The notes under the pieces are model-generated. The model was not told where the DNA came from. It did no database searches and was given only the letters and a program-made list of their open reading frames with translations. A DNA stretch of 29,787 nucleotides. It comes from Cylindrobasidium torrendii FP15055 ss-10 (Eukaryota; Basidiomycota; Agaricomycetes; Agaricales; Physalacriaceae). Location of the stretch: the NCBI GenBank assembly GCA_000934385.1, contig KN880713.1:1-29787 (forward strand). Reading direction: 5' to 3'. Shown here piece by piece: positions 20,780 through 29,787 of the stretch. The translations under genes and the position numbers were made by a program. Position 1 is the stretch's first letter; the number at the start of each line of letters is the position of its first letter.

Positions 20780-22850
20780 ATGCTCCGGAGACAAGCAATA
20801 CTGCCACTGGGTTACATCGTATTACTATCATCCCATCCAATTTTTGTACGCTTTCTAAATTCTGTTGACAATGCGCCGCCAGGCTCACTTACTCCACTCT
20901 AGGCGGACGACGGCGTGCGTATATGCGCGCACTTTTAATCTCCAAGCAATCTTATATGTGTCTAGTACGAGCAATTGAACAACGGCAAGGGCAAGACGCC
21001 ATGCGACCTGGCGGATGAAATCGAAGACTGCGCTTTGTCGTCCCGAGGTGCGCGGTCCATTCGTCGTACCCCTTCGGGCATTTTCGAACCGACTTCCAGC
21101 CTTAGCGTCGCGGTTTCCCAACGCGTCCAACTTTCTGCCTCGTTCCCACCAATATCCGCGAGATAGCCCCGACCCTTCGGACTGTACATGGCGCGTAATT
21201 TATCTCGCTCCTCCACGCGCCCTCGGCTTATTCGTCACAGTACAAACGTCTACTTCAACACACACAGTGCATGTTTGAGTATCCAAAACAATCCCACCAT
21301 TACTGCCGACGAATGGCGCGCTAAATGTCAAGCCGCGAACCTACAGGTCAAGAACAAGGATTTTGAGGAGTATGAAATTCCAGCTTGGGCGCACGTCGAC
21401 CTTCCGGAGGGAAGTCACACGTTCGACATTGCCTCTGCACTTCGAAGTGTGTCCCCAACCTTCGTTATCCTTATGAATCCGCTCAACGTCGTTCGACAGC
21501 CGCAGCAGCAGCTAGCAAGCCCTCCGGATGGTCCAATTACCAGGTAGTCATCACCGTCGCTGTCATAGTCTCGGTTGTAGGACTCTTTGGTGTTTTCGTC
21601 TTCCTTTGGCGCTGGAAACGGACATGGGTTCGCAAGCAGAATCGGACCCCCAGTGTGCGAGTACCCAACGCGGCCAACAATTCCATGCACCTACCCAGCT
21701 GGTCTCGTCGACGGGTGCGTGTGGCCACCCGGGACACGGCCTGGGAGATAGACCGAGAAGGAGAATCGCTCGATGGAGGATATGAATTCGTGGGAGGGCC
21801 AAACTCGGGGCGCACCCGCAATGGGCATATCCGACTGCCATCGTCCCCTTTGCCCTACGCCAGTACTGCCTCCATCCCATCGCACCGGCCCGGGTTTTTT
21901 TCGAATGTGTCGAACAAGCTCAGTCATTTTGCGAGAAGCATCCCTCTGCCGTGGAGACCCAGGACGGTCAAGGTCCAGTCGCGCAGACCAGAACACCGCC
22001 ACAATTTTAGCATAGACGACGATGAACCCCCGGAAGCGCCTCGCAGCACCTCTGCACTGGCTGGGTATCTCATGGGAACATTTTCCTCGTCGCCTGCCCC
22101 GGTCGTCCGACAGCCCGTCTTGCAAGGAGACGCTGACATCGACTCGGACTCGGACTCTGATTACTCGCGCCCAGCTGCCACACCGATGCACACGGATGAC
22201 GAAACACTTGAACTGATGTACCCATCCCAGCAGAATAACACAGACGTTATGCTGATATCTGGGTCGGGACAAGACTTTACTTTGGAATCGGGAACGACAC
22301 CCTCAGAGGCGCACCCAAGTCCGGCCCTTTTCCCTCCGCTTGTGGAATCTCGAAATACCCCACGAGGTTCTTCCCCTGCTTCCAGGCTATCTGTAAGCAC
22401 CAATGTGACCTATTGTATCTATCGACTGACCGGCTTTAGACCACCCCGACACCTCCTTCACCCCAGCAGACCCCACCCCGACTGCCTCAGCCAACTCATG
22501 GAAGGAACCCTAGCGATCAGTTGTTGGCTCCCTCAACCTCGCACTCGCCACGCCAACGGATACGACTCCTCCCCGCCGCATCTGCGCCAAACCTATCAGT
22601 GGACGCCCCGACAACACGACGCTCTTCCCAAGAGCAGCGAAATTCATTGAACTTGCCGCATTATCCAAGCTCTGCATACAGCTCAGACATGGATGTGCCT
22701 ACGTTCAGCTCTCCACCATACCATCCAGTACCGATGGAGAACGAGCAGGTGCTTAGTATGGGCGCAGTGTCACCTCGGTATACGCCCCGACCACTGCCCG
22801 CGACGCCCCCGCGCAATGCACGCTCGACAGGCAACCTACGACCAGGATAG
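20780..22850 (+). CDS. Single-pass membrane protein with Cys ectodomain
   Basis: Exons 20780-20845, 20903-20914, 20966-21047, 21100-21190, 21241-21446, 21500-22392 and 22440-22850 join in frame to 586 residues. A signal peptide (RQAILPLGYIVLLSSHPIFA) leads into an ectodomain of about 140 residues with NNGKGKTPCDLADE, SDCTC, SACLSIQNNPTITADEW and AWAHVDLPEG. One hydrophobic helix follows (about 168-190, VVITVAVIVSVVGLFGVFVF) and then a basic stop-transfer (WRWKRTWVRKQNR). The roughly 390-residue cytosolic tail is rich in Ser, Pro and Asp (DIDSDSDSDYS), with many possible phosphosites. I recall this architecture, with the NNGKGKTPC and CTC motifs, from many agaricomycete proteins of unknown function. 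Exon 2 is 12 nt. Intron 4 (21191-21240) must be GC-AG, donor GCGCGT, to yield Cys-Thr-Cys. A surface sensor or adhesion role is only inference. Confidence 0.78.
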
Positions 22851-23584
22851 TCTCAGTGATACCTACTCAGTCCTTCATCCCCCTGCTTATACATGCACGT
22901 TATTGCATTTGTCGCTCACATACATACCATTTGGCTATCTTGTGCCTCATCATCGCTCGTTTATACCGCCGCCTTGGTGCGTCTAGACATCGCTATCGTT
23001 GCTGTTTCTGTGTACTTTCTATCAATGCCGAATCTAGTGTTGAATGTATAACAGCATAGGTGGATACCATATCCTGTTCGCCGAGCGATGTCTTCTGAAG
23101 CTGGCTGCTGTTGTCGTTGCAACATTAATGTAGGTACTGTACGGGTCAAGTTAGTAGTAAAAGAGCATTGGCCTGGATGCCAGGCCTTCAGGGAAGAACT
23201 CTGACAAGAAAGTATGGCTCAAGCACAGGCTCCGCAAACAACACTCATTCTGCTTCTGCCAAGGCTGTCGTACCACATGCTGAGTGACAGTGGTGAAAGT
23301 TCGACAGCTTTCATTGAACATGGACGGTTCAGCGATAGCCATTGATTGCTACTATGACCGAGTCATGGGCACACTCAAGATGATGGCGAGAACCTCGGAG
23401 GCCCACTGCTTTGCGTGTATCGTGGAATACCAGACGCACATTTCCGGTGCATCGCTGCAGAGCCGAGTGCGACAGCAAGAGGTCCGAGAAGCTCGATTGT
23501 TATTCTGCATAGCACATTTGAGAAAATTCCAGATCGTATTTGCTGCGTAGCGTGTGAGGTATTCAGTGGGCCTCGACATCATAT
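22851..23584. other. Intergenic region between convergent genes
   Basis: This is the 3' flank of the membrane-protein gene and of the minus-strand metallothionein gene. Small open frames are present but show no domain or start context. Confidence 0.45.
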
Positions 23585-23809
23585 TCAATGCTTGCACTCG
23601 TTGCACTTGCAGTTGCCGACCTCGCAGGTGCACCTGTAATGACGGGTCAAGACGAGGTGATGCCGGCGGAATACTCAGTGCTACTCACTCATTGCAGCTG
23701 CAGCCAGCCGTTCCACACGCATAGGAAATTGGAGTCGAATTCTGAATCTATGGAATCATCAGTGGGGTAAACTTAGCTCGGGATGCGAGTCGCGCCGTAC
23801 GGTGTTCAT
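23585..23809 (-). CDS. Metallothionein, 36 residues in three exons
   Basis: Minus-strand exons 23809-23801, 23741-23689 and 23633-23585 join in frame to 36 residues. The product starts MNTNSTPISYACGT and has eight Cys (12, 17, 19, 22, 24, 29, 31, 34) arranged mostly as Cys-X-Cys, for example CSCNECTC and CKCNEC. There are no aromatic residues within the Cys region, as expected for a metallothionein that binds Cu(I), Zn or Cd in thiolate clusters. Each intron (59 and 55 nt) has a GT donor and an AG acceptor, and the start context CACCATGA is good. The first intron has two in-frame acceptors six nt apart, so Ile-Gln may be included after Met-Asn-Thr. Short fungal metallothioneins usually have 25-40 residues and 7-8 Cys. 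A TATA-like TATAGAAAA on the minus strand at 23852-23860 could be its core promoter. Confidence 0.78.
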
Positions 23810-25394
23810 GGTGAAGGGTTGGTGATGGTTCTGAAAGAAAAGATGGATCCGTTTTCTATACGCCCGTCGCTTCACACTGACGACAGCGCTGAAATCAGAA
23901 CAATGGGCACTCCACGATCACCACCGCTGTCATGCCGAAGTCAGGTGACTGAACTCATGCCTCCTCGCTGTGTAACCCACCGTCGTGCAACGTGCCCATT
24001 GTGATTGCTCAATGTTGGGGGCATACGGCGTGCATTTTGAGCCCGGTCGGCCGAATATTTGAGAGGGAGTAGTAACCGAAAAACCGAACAATAGAGTTAA
24101 ACCCTGTTGGTGGGCCGCCTCTGCGACGAGACGCCGACGAGAGGATGTAATCCAGCATGCAGCGTTGAGATCCGTCCGCATCCTGCGGGACGTAGGAAGC
24201 GTAACTTGTGCTATGAGCTTTGAAAATTTAATATCGCCGCTGGGCGCAGCCAGCAGCGTCGCAGTGACGAGTGAGGAATCTGAGGATGAAGGTCGGCGCT
24301 GCTAAGATGACCTTTAGGTATCTCTAGCAGTTGAGAGTCGGCGCATTTTCGGAAGGATTCGGGCGAATCTCGACAAGTTCGAGCTATCAAAAGGCGAGAG
24401 AGTTGTTGGGAGAAGTTTCCGGCCAAATATTGGAAGCAAGGGTTATTACCTACTCGTATTGTAGGAGCGGGGAGCATTCCGCCTAGGTGCGGAATAGTTT
24501 CCACCCACCATACAGTAGGGAAAGCGTAGAAATACTATCACACACCTTTTTGGGAGCAATGCATTCGGTGTGAGTCCCAGCCCACCGACGCGATTATGAC
24601 GACCTAGCGGTTTGAATGCCTATGAAGTTCTGTAGCCAAAGTCTGAAAGCAACGAGAGGCCTCGTGACCGTAGCAAGATGAACGTTTCGAGACGTGAAGT
24701 ATGCCCGAGTGACGCATACTCACGTACACAACCACGCATCGCATGGACAAGCTTGAAGGCCAGATCTGTTGGGACCATCTCCCGCAGGGTTGATGTTGAT
24801 ACTGACTTGCTGCCTCATTCATGTAGGCAGCCTAGGACTGTCGAGCATAATACCGAGTCGCAGCATGAATTATCTTGATAGTCCATAGTGCCTTCATAAT
24901 GATTGCTCATGATTGCACTCCAGGGGGATTCCACTGCTATTTGGTTAGCGGTGCGAACAGTGGACAGTGGACACTGCGTATGACGAGAGATATTGATACG
25001 ACGCCGAACGGGTGCCTCAGATGAGTGAGTGGATGGCACCAACTTGGCCGTCGACGTAAGTCCGCTACAAGAGGCTTACAGTGGAATTTTATCTACTAAA
25101 TCGGGTAGAAGGTCATGGATCCGTGTGGGGATTTTGAGTAAAAGTGCGGCTCTAACTGGGAGTACTTGTGCCGTGTTTAGGCAGACTGAACAAGGAGAAT
25201 CAATGAGCTTGTCGCGGTCACCTGCAAGCACTGCGAGCGGGGCAGGTCGGACGTCACACTCTGAGAGAGAATTGAGTGGCTGTACGAGCACAAACGATGA
25301 TGGGATGTCCATTGTCCCTCCGCGGAAGCTGAATCGGGACCGGGGAATTTCCACGTGTTGGGCTTATGTACCCGAGATCGGCTGGCCCGGACGG

Positions 25395-25400
25395 TATAAA
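25395..25400 (+). promoter_or_regulatory. TATA box of the Pro/His-rich gene
   Basis: TATAAA lies 100 nt before the ATG at 25500. It is followed by a C/T-rich leader containing a CTC-triplet run at 25454-25470. Confidence 0.6.
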
Positions 25401-25453
25401 GCTGCTGCCCGCTTTGGATCTCGACGCCCAAGCACCCCACCGATATTCCCGCC

Positions 25454-25470
25454 CTCCTCCTCCTCCTCCT
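25454..25470 (+). repeat. CTC/CCT trinucleotide run
   Basis: About five and a half copies of a CTC triplet sit between the TATA box and the start codon, in the predicted 5' UTR. Pyrimidine-rich leaders are common in fungal genes, so this may be part of the core promoter. Confidence 0.6.
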
Positions 25471-25499
25471 GCTCATTGTCGAGACTTTCCTAGACGACC

Positions 25500-26435
25500 A
25501 TGACTGAATACGACTTCTCCCCCGAGGCACAGCAGAAATTCCAGGTCCGTATCTCTCACTGGCCCTCGCAGCTCCACAGTTGACGGTTTTCAGGACAAAA
25601 TGCAAAGTGTCGGCCGCTGGGTAGACAACACCGAGGCGCATAAAAATCAGTTTGGTTCAGCGTTTCAGGATGTGTACCGTGAAGCGCTCGCAGACACAAG
25701 ACGACGCCCCAGCAGGCGCGACCCAACTTCCCGACGACGAGGCGCAAGTATGGACGCTCGCCATCCCGTCAGCCCAATTTACGCGCCGTTGCCTGGACCG
25801 ATGCCGACCTCTTTCCTCTCCCCTCCACCACCGCAGTTGGCTTCTCACCGATCCCACCCTGGATCAAGCCATGCTACTCCTGCTGGGGTCGGGGTCTATG
25901 CACCAGCGACACCGGCCTACGCCACGAATGTTAATCCAGCGACAGGGCCCATCCTGTCGCGTAGACCACAATCCCCGCCAGTCCAAATATACTTCTCAGC
26001 GCCGCCTCAACCAAACACAAGCGCATATATCCATGCACCAAAACCTCAATACGCCCCAGCGGCGGCTCCTACCCCACAATGGGCACAGGGCCCGCCATCT
26101 CAACCACCGCCCCCGCCAGCATTCTCCCCACCTCAGTACCACAATCGCTCGACGTCGGCAGCGCATCATCCACATTCGCACCATCAGCATCACTACCAGC
26201 CACCACATCTTGGGCCATCATCCTACATGGTCGTACCACCTCCCGGTGCGCTCAACATACGAGTTGTGGTGAGAATGCTCGTACTATCCATGTATCCTCG
26301 GCTTCTTATTTTCTCTAGCAAGTATAGCACTTTCCTCGACCAGATGAGCACGCTGCTGCCTATCTTGACCGGGCGTTTCATTCTCATCCCCAAGACGCAC
26401 TTCTCGAGCGATCGCGCAGGCAAAGCATGCCTTGA
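25500..26435 (+). CDS. Pro/His-rich disordered protein
   Basis: Exons 25500-25544, 25594-26268 and 26328-26435 join in frame to 275 residues. The conserved-looking start is MTEYDFSPEAQQKFQ followed by WVDNTEAHKNQFGSAFQ. The middle is Pro-, Ala- and Ser-rich with a His cluster (AAHHPHSHHQHHYQPPHLG). The end reads FPRPDEHAAAYLDRAFHSHP, which supports the second splice. That intron must use the second of two AGs nine nt apart. The product is probably largely disordered and its function is unknown. The model between about 25668 and 25900 is uncertain: all three frames are open, and the +1 frame contains a protein-like stretch (QDDAPAGATQLPDDEAQVW), so an unseen splice or frame change may exist there. 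Confidence 0.6.
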
Positions 26436-27926
26436 GCGCGATGACCTGGCTACCTTTCTCCATCCATCTCCGAATTTCATTTCCTCAGCATATCATTTTA
26501 GACTTATTATGGACTATCAACTTGTACTATTACTTGCCTCAATAGAGAGGACCGTTTCGATACCCCAGACTGTCACCGACATCAATACCCTTGCCCTGCC
26601 GCGAGGCTGCGCGACGTAACAGCGTCGACCTCAACGTGCCCCATCTCACCAACCAGGATTCGCGAATCTAGAACAACGCTCGGGTATCTGTTCGAGGGCT
26701 TGTCTTGCTCCAATATCTCTGACAACATTAACGCGAGCCTGCTTTGCAGTGCGTCGGTCATTTGAGAAGAGAACACCGGATGTGCCCTGCTCCATGCGTG
26801 TGCGATTACACAAAGGAAAGTTGGACGCTTCTGAACGAAGGATGGAAGCTTGACTATAATGTTCGAATTGGACAAAGTGGGAATGACATAGGTGGGTCCA
26901 AATACGGGTCATATGTTGGGCGCCGGTGACGGCGTTTCGAGCTCGCACGAAAGCAGCAGTTGTATTGTCCGGAGGTTGCATAAGTTGGTGGTCGGACCTG
27001 GATGATGGTCATTTTCGTCATCTCACGGTGAACTTGTGAAAGGTAGTATATGGGCAGCTTGCTGCTAGAAGGTAGTCGTTAATATGCTGTGTCCGTTCCT
27101 AGCGGTCATACAACCCAAGGAATCACTAGAATGATGTTCTCGTATGGAAGATAGGTGAGAAGCACGAGCTGCAACAGCGAGGCTGTTTACTTTTGAAGCA
27201 TGTACAGTATTGGATGCCAGCATTGAGATAATAATTACTCAGCCTCGTAAATATCGAGGTACGCACTGTAACTGTGATGTACTGACCTTGCCTGAAGGCC
27301 GAATGCTACTTGTCACATGATGTTCTTGTGTACGTTCTTTGGCTAGCAGTAGCGGCCTGATCAACGGATAGAGGAGAATGACAACAGAATTTGGAGTGGC
27401 ACCGCCTCTGATATTCACAATAGTCATAGCTCGACATTTGACCAGACTAGAAGACCCTTTATGTTACTGTACTAAGTTTCTGTATCATAGATGATATCCA
27501 CAAAGGAGGACAAGCAAATGCACTGGCGAAAGGTTAAGGTTGCGTAGATGGGTTGAACATGGGCAGCAAATGTAGCAGGTCAGAGTGACGGCAGTTATTA
27601 CAATAGCAGGTGTCTTGTACGATATCAAAGTGGCACAACCGGTGCCATAGACAAGCTTAGCCAGTGCACCTAATAGCCAGACAAGTATTGGTCTATCGCT
27701 TGAGTTAGCTTGAGTACTGGTACCGGACTGGACCTGTAATGTTCACCCCAGAGCCCCTCAGGTACGCGATCCCGGAAATGTGTAGCATAAGACTAGCATA
27801 TACATCGTACAATGGGATGTGATGATTAATCATCATGATTTGATCGTTAGTGACAGGTTTTGAATTTGGGCCTTGGCCCTTGGCATCGCCGCTGTGGAAA
27901 AAGGTAGCCAGGCGACACCAGCACTG
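26436..27926. other. Intergenic region
   Basis: Two overlapping minus-strand frames at 26582-26981 are fairly long, but neither has a domain or splice continuity that I can confirm. A perfect 14-bp palindrome lies at 27821-27834. No gene is called. Confidence 0.4.
27898..27902 (-). terminator. Pol III terminator of tRNA-Leu
   Basis: The minus strand has a run of five T, 24 nt after the tRNA 3' end, the usual signal for RNA polymerase III termination. Confidence 0.6.
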
Positions 27927-28015
27927 TGACAACCGTGAGATTCGAACTCACGCCCCGAAAGACTAGAGATAAGCGTGCCTAAATCTAGCGCCTTAGACCA
28001 CTCGGCCAGGTTGCC
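27927..28015 (-). tRNA. tRNA-Leu(UAG): tRNA-Leu (anticodon UAG) with 9-nt intron
   Basis: Read on the minus strand, the acceptor stem GGCAACC pairs with GGTTGTC (one G-U) and discriminator A follows. The D arm contains the A box TGGCCGAGTGG. The anticodon stem CTAGA/TCTAG encloses the loop with anticodon TAG. The T arm GTGAG-TTCGAAT-CTCAC carries the B box. The 11-nt variable arm marks a class II tRNA, as expected for leucine. Between anticodon position 37 and the 3' stem there are ten nt, best read as a 9-nt intron plus base 38, at the canonical eukaryotic intron site. The mature length would be 80 nt before CCA. It reads CUA leucine codons and perhaps others by wobble. Confidence 0.93.
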
Positions 28016-29455
28016 ATGTGGGCGGATACGCCTGATATGTTATCAAGATTTGCGTATTTGCCATTGTATTCTGCACGGTAATCAGCGTTCGTGTCAAACT
28101 TTCACTTCGAATGTTATCTATTCAAACAGGCCGCTTTGCAGACCAGATATATCAGTGAACGTGACCTTCCAGGCAGCAGGCTCAGTCCGCACCCTGATTA
28201 TGAAGTCGCCGGACTTGCTGCACGACTTCCAGGCTCCCAGCTTTCGCATGCATGAACGTATCTTCGACAAACCTCTTTCATTCAATCTTTGTAATTGATC
28301 GCTATGTCTGTTCTTTTTGCTTTTGCTCCTGCTGATGTCTTGTTTTTTTTTCCAGACTACGTTTATTGAGCGAATTGTTTTGCCCGCCCTGGGCCCTGAC
28401 ACACTGGCATGTCCGGTCACAGTAGTATACAGGGCCTAAAATTATTTTAAAAAATCAAACTTATGGACTAGGAAGATTGAGATCCGTCTGTGCGGCGGAC
28501 AGGTGCAATAGTGAGCCGCGCCGTTGAGTCTTGACTTGTACACTTAAGCCGGGTCAGGCTGAAATTTTCACAATGTGCTTTCCACCAGAAAATTATTGTT
28601 CATCGATAAGAGCAACCCCTTGTAGAACGCCGAGCCTTGGAAGCTTTGCATCGCGCCCATTGTGACGCCTGATCGAATTCAACTATTTCCTTTTGGGGCA
28701 TACATCCAATTTGATCGATCCGTGCTTGCCATTGTTTCTCCACGGCGATGGGACTTGGCAAGCCGTCCAAACAAGCAACATATTAGCCCCCTGAAATTGA
28801 TAAAGCAGGAATATGCCCCAGAACCAAGCTCAGTGAGATAAGCGAGTGTTACCCTGTAGATCGAGGTTTCAGTTGAAACCAGTACATGAGTGCATCTTAT
28901 TGGCCAGAGCATTGTGGTCAATTTCTCCTCGTTGTAAAACATTTTCGAAGACTTTGTGTATTTTTTCCACGTTTTTGGGTTAGTTGGAAGTGACGAACAA
29001 TCGTTTCGGTGCAATGCCAATATCAGGGATGAAACGTACGCAAAGGCTTAGTTTCGAATTTTTTGGCTATCATTTTGCCTTGGGGGGATGTTAATTAAGG
29101 TATGAGAAGCAATTTTGATGATTATTCCGTATCAACGCGAGTTCAATTGTTTAGCTGCGTGGTATACGCTAGACCTTCCGTAAAACATTTTAAAATAACA
29201 ACCAATACTACATGAGCATATCAAAATCTCCGTCTCATGACTACGGAGAGTCTGACCCCTTCGAAATCTGTCTTTGTGGCGCAACAGTAATGCACACAAA
29301 TGAAGTGTTGAACATGTTTCCTGGAATATCACCGCCAAATTTGAACGCAAGAAGCATGATTATGTCAAACATTCATTTCTTTACCATCCCGAGCCAATCC
29401 TGACATGGTGTCACACTTGAGTCAAATTATCGTGATTGGGGAATCACTCAGTGTA
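28016..29455. other. Gene-free region upstream of the tRNA and left of the MITE
   Basis: Base composition is more AT-rich than in the gene-bearing part, with an A/T tract near 28436-28462. Open frames (longest 113 codons on the minus strand at 28679-29020) show no domain or start context. No repeat ends are visible before the MITE. Confidence 0.45.
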
Positions 29456-29486
29456 AGACAGGCGTCAAGCGCTTCATACCACATCA
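29456..29486 (+). repeat. Left terminal inverted repeat of the MITE
   Basis: This 31-bp repeat matches the reverse complement of 29733-29763 except for one C/T difference at the fourth base. Confidence 0.88.
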
Positions 29487-29564
29487 GGTGACTGTAGCGT
29501 GACGAAAAACACAAAAATCGCAGATATCGTTCAAAAATCCGTAGACTTCAGATATCGAAATTCG

Positions 29565-29613
29565 GAGCCCGAGGGAAAATCAAAATGCACCTCTTGGATT
29601 TTCCCTCGGGCTC
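29565..29613. repeat. Central hairpin of the MITE
   Basis: Two perfect 17-bp inverted arms, GAGCCCGAGGGAAAATC and its complement, are separated by 15 nt. They form the core of the palindromic interior. Confidence 0.85.
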
Positions 29614-29732
29614 GCATTTACAAATTTCGAGACATGCAGATTTTTGAACGATTTCTCTACTAATCGGAAAATGCTCGGCGGCGCCTAATTGGCGCCTCTT
29701 TGGTAGGCTTGTAACACATGTCACACTACACG

Positions 29733-29763
29733 TGATGTGGTATGAAGCGCTTGACGCCTATCT
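29733..29763 (-). repeat. Right terminal inverted repeat of the MITE
   Basis: This is the inverted partner of the left terminal repeat; the adjoining TA on the right is the presumed target-site duplication. Confidence 0.88.
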
Positions 29764-29787
29764 TATGTATATTCAATAGAGCTAATA

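Larger units (their letters stand above)
23810..25499. other. Gene-poor region between divergent genes
   Basis: The left end holds the metallothionein promoter and the right end that of the gene at 25500. The plus strand is open at 25029-25493, and a chance exon pair can be drawn there, but it crosses the next promoter and shows no domain. I see no structured RNA or transposon ends that I can defend. Confidence 0.4.
29456..29763. mobile_element. MITE with 31-bp terminal inverted repeats and TA target site
   Basis: The ends are inverted copies beginning AGAYAGGCGTCAAGCGCTTC; 30 of 31 bp match. The dinucleotide TA flanks both sides (29454-29455 and 29764-29765), as with Tc1/mariner-type elements. 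The 308-bp element has no coding capacity. Its interior is itself largely palindromic: GTTCAAAAATC (29529-29539) pairs with 29639-29649, and a 17-bp arm at 29565-29581 pairs with 29597-29613. It is therefore a foldback-type non-autonomous element moved by a transposase encoded elsewhere. A one-base TIR mismatch suggests fairly recent insertion. The family is not identified. Confidence 0.85.

Noticed and set aside
20084..20780. Consecutive plus-strand frames that could be read as a gene before the membrane-protein gene
   Set aside because: They lack start context, splice continuity and domains, and the region suits 3' UTR plus promoter.
24040..24600. Possible structured RNA (looked for U6, SRP, RNase P/MRP signatures)
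   Set aside because: No diagnostic core motifs or pol III boxes with terminator were found.
25029..25493. A 154-codon open frame, with a possible short upstream exon joined at a GTAAGT donor near 25055
   Set aside because: It runs through the TATA box and leader of the gene at 25500, has no recognisable domain and has Ser/Pro composition that any GC-rich frame can give.
26582..26981. Two overlapping minus-strand frames with protein-like stretches
   Set aside because: No domain, no clear splice link between the frames and no promoter. They remain possible as a lineage-specific gene but I cannot support it.
27821..27834. Perfect 14-bp palindrome GATGATTAATCATC
   Set aside because: It is short and AT-rich, has no neighbouring gene or second copy, and could arise by chance.

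Overview
The window is nuclear DNA of a filamentous fungus, almost certainly a basidiomycete and probably an agaricomycete. Genes are broken by many introns of about 45-60 nt with GTGCGT/GTAAGT-like donors and CTRAY-like branch points. The gene content fits as well: a mitochondrial GatA amidase, an AAT-family amino-acid permease, an AA9 lytic polysaccharide monooxygenase, an F-box-like protein and serine/proline-rich basidiomycete-type proteins. Assignment to a genus would be a guess. I reconstructed exons by hand from reading-frame continuity, splice signals and family motifs; no transcript or database evidence was available.

Layout. 1-1052: no gene recognised. 1053-2194 (-): RING-finger/coiled-coil protein, divergent from 2467-4021 (+), mitochondrial glutamyl-tRNA(Gln) amidotransferase subunit A. 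4235-6901 (+): amino-acid permease with 21 coding exons, one of only 7 nt. 7066-7635 (-): Ser/Pro-rich protein. 7970-8899 (-): DUF924 protein, divergent from a 97-residue protein at 9344-9740 (+). 10828-12565 (+): She3-like coiled-coil protein. 13129-13939 (+): membrane-anchored protein with short internal repeats. 14236-15215 (-): secreted AA9 LPMO. 15910-17812 (-): TPR protein, divergent from 18271-19979 (+), an F-box-like protein. 20780-22850 (+): single-pass membrane protein with a Cys-containing ectodomain and a long Ser/Pro-rich tail. 23585-23809 (-): a 36-residue metallothionein in three exons. 25500-26435 (+): Pro/His-rich protein. 27927-28015 (-): tRNA-Leu with a 9-nt intron. 29456-29763: a 308-bp MITE flanked by TA.

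The genes do not form a pathway; this looks like ordinary fungal chromosome with unrelated neighbours. GatA serves mitochondrial Gln-tRNA synthesis, the permease imports amino acids, AA9 attacks plant polysaccharide outside the cell and the metallothionein binds metal. The RNA-processing signals are the most unusual content: four inferred GC-AG introns (two with the same GCGCGT donor), coding exons of 7, 11, 12 and 14 nt, doubled acceptor AGs, and one intron whose retention keeps the frame. I found no convincing new multigene system.
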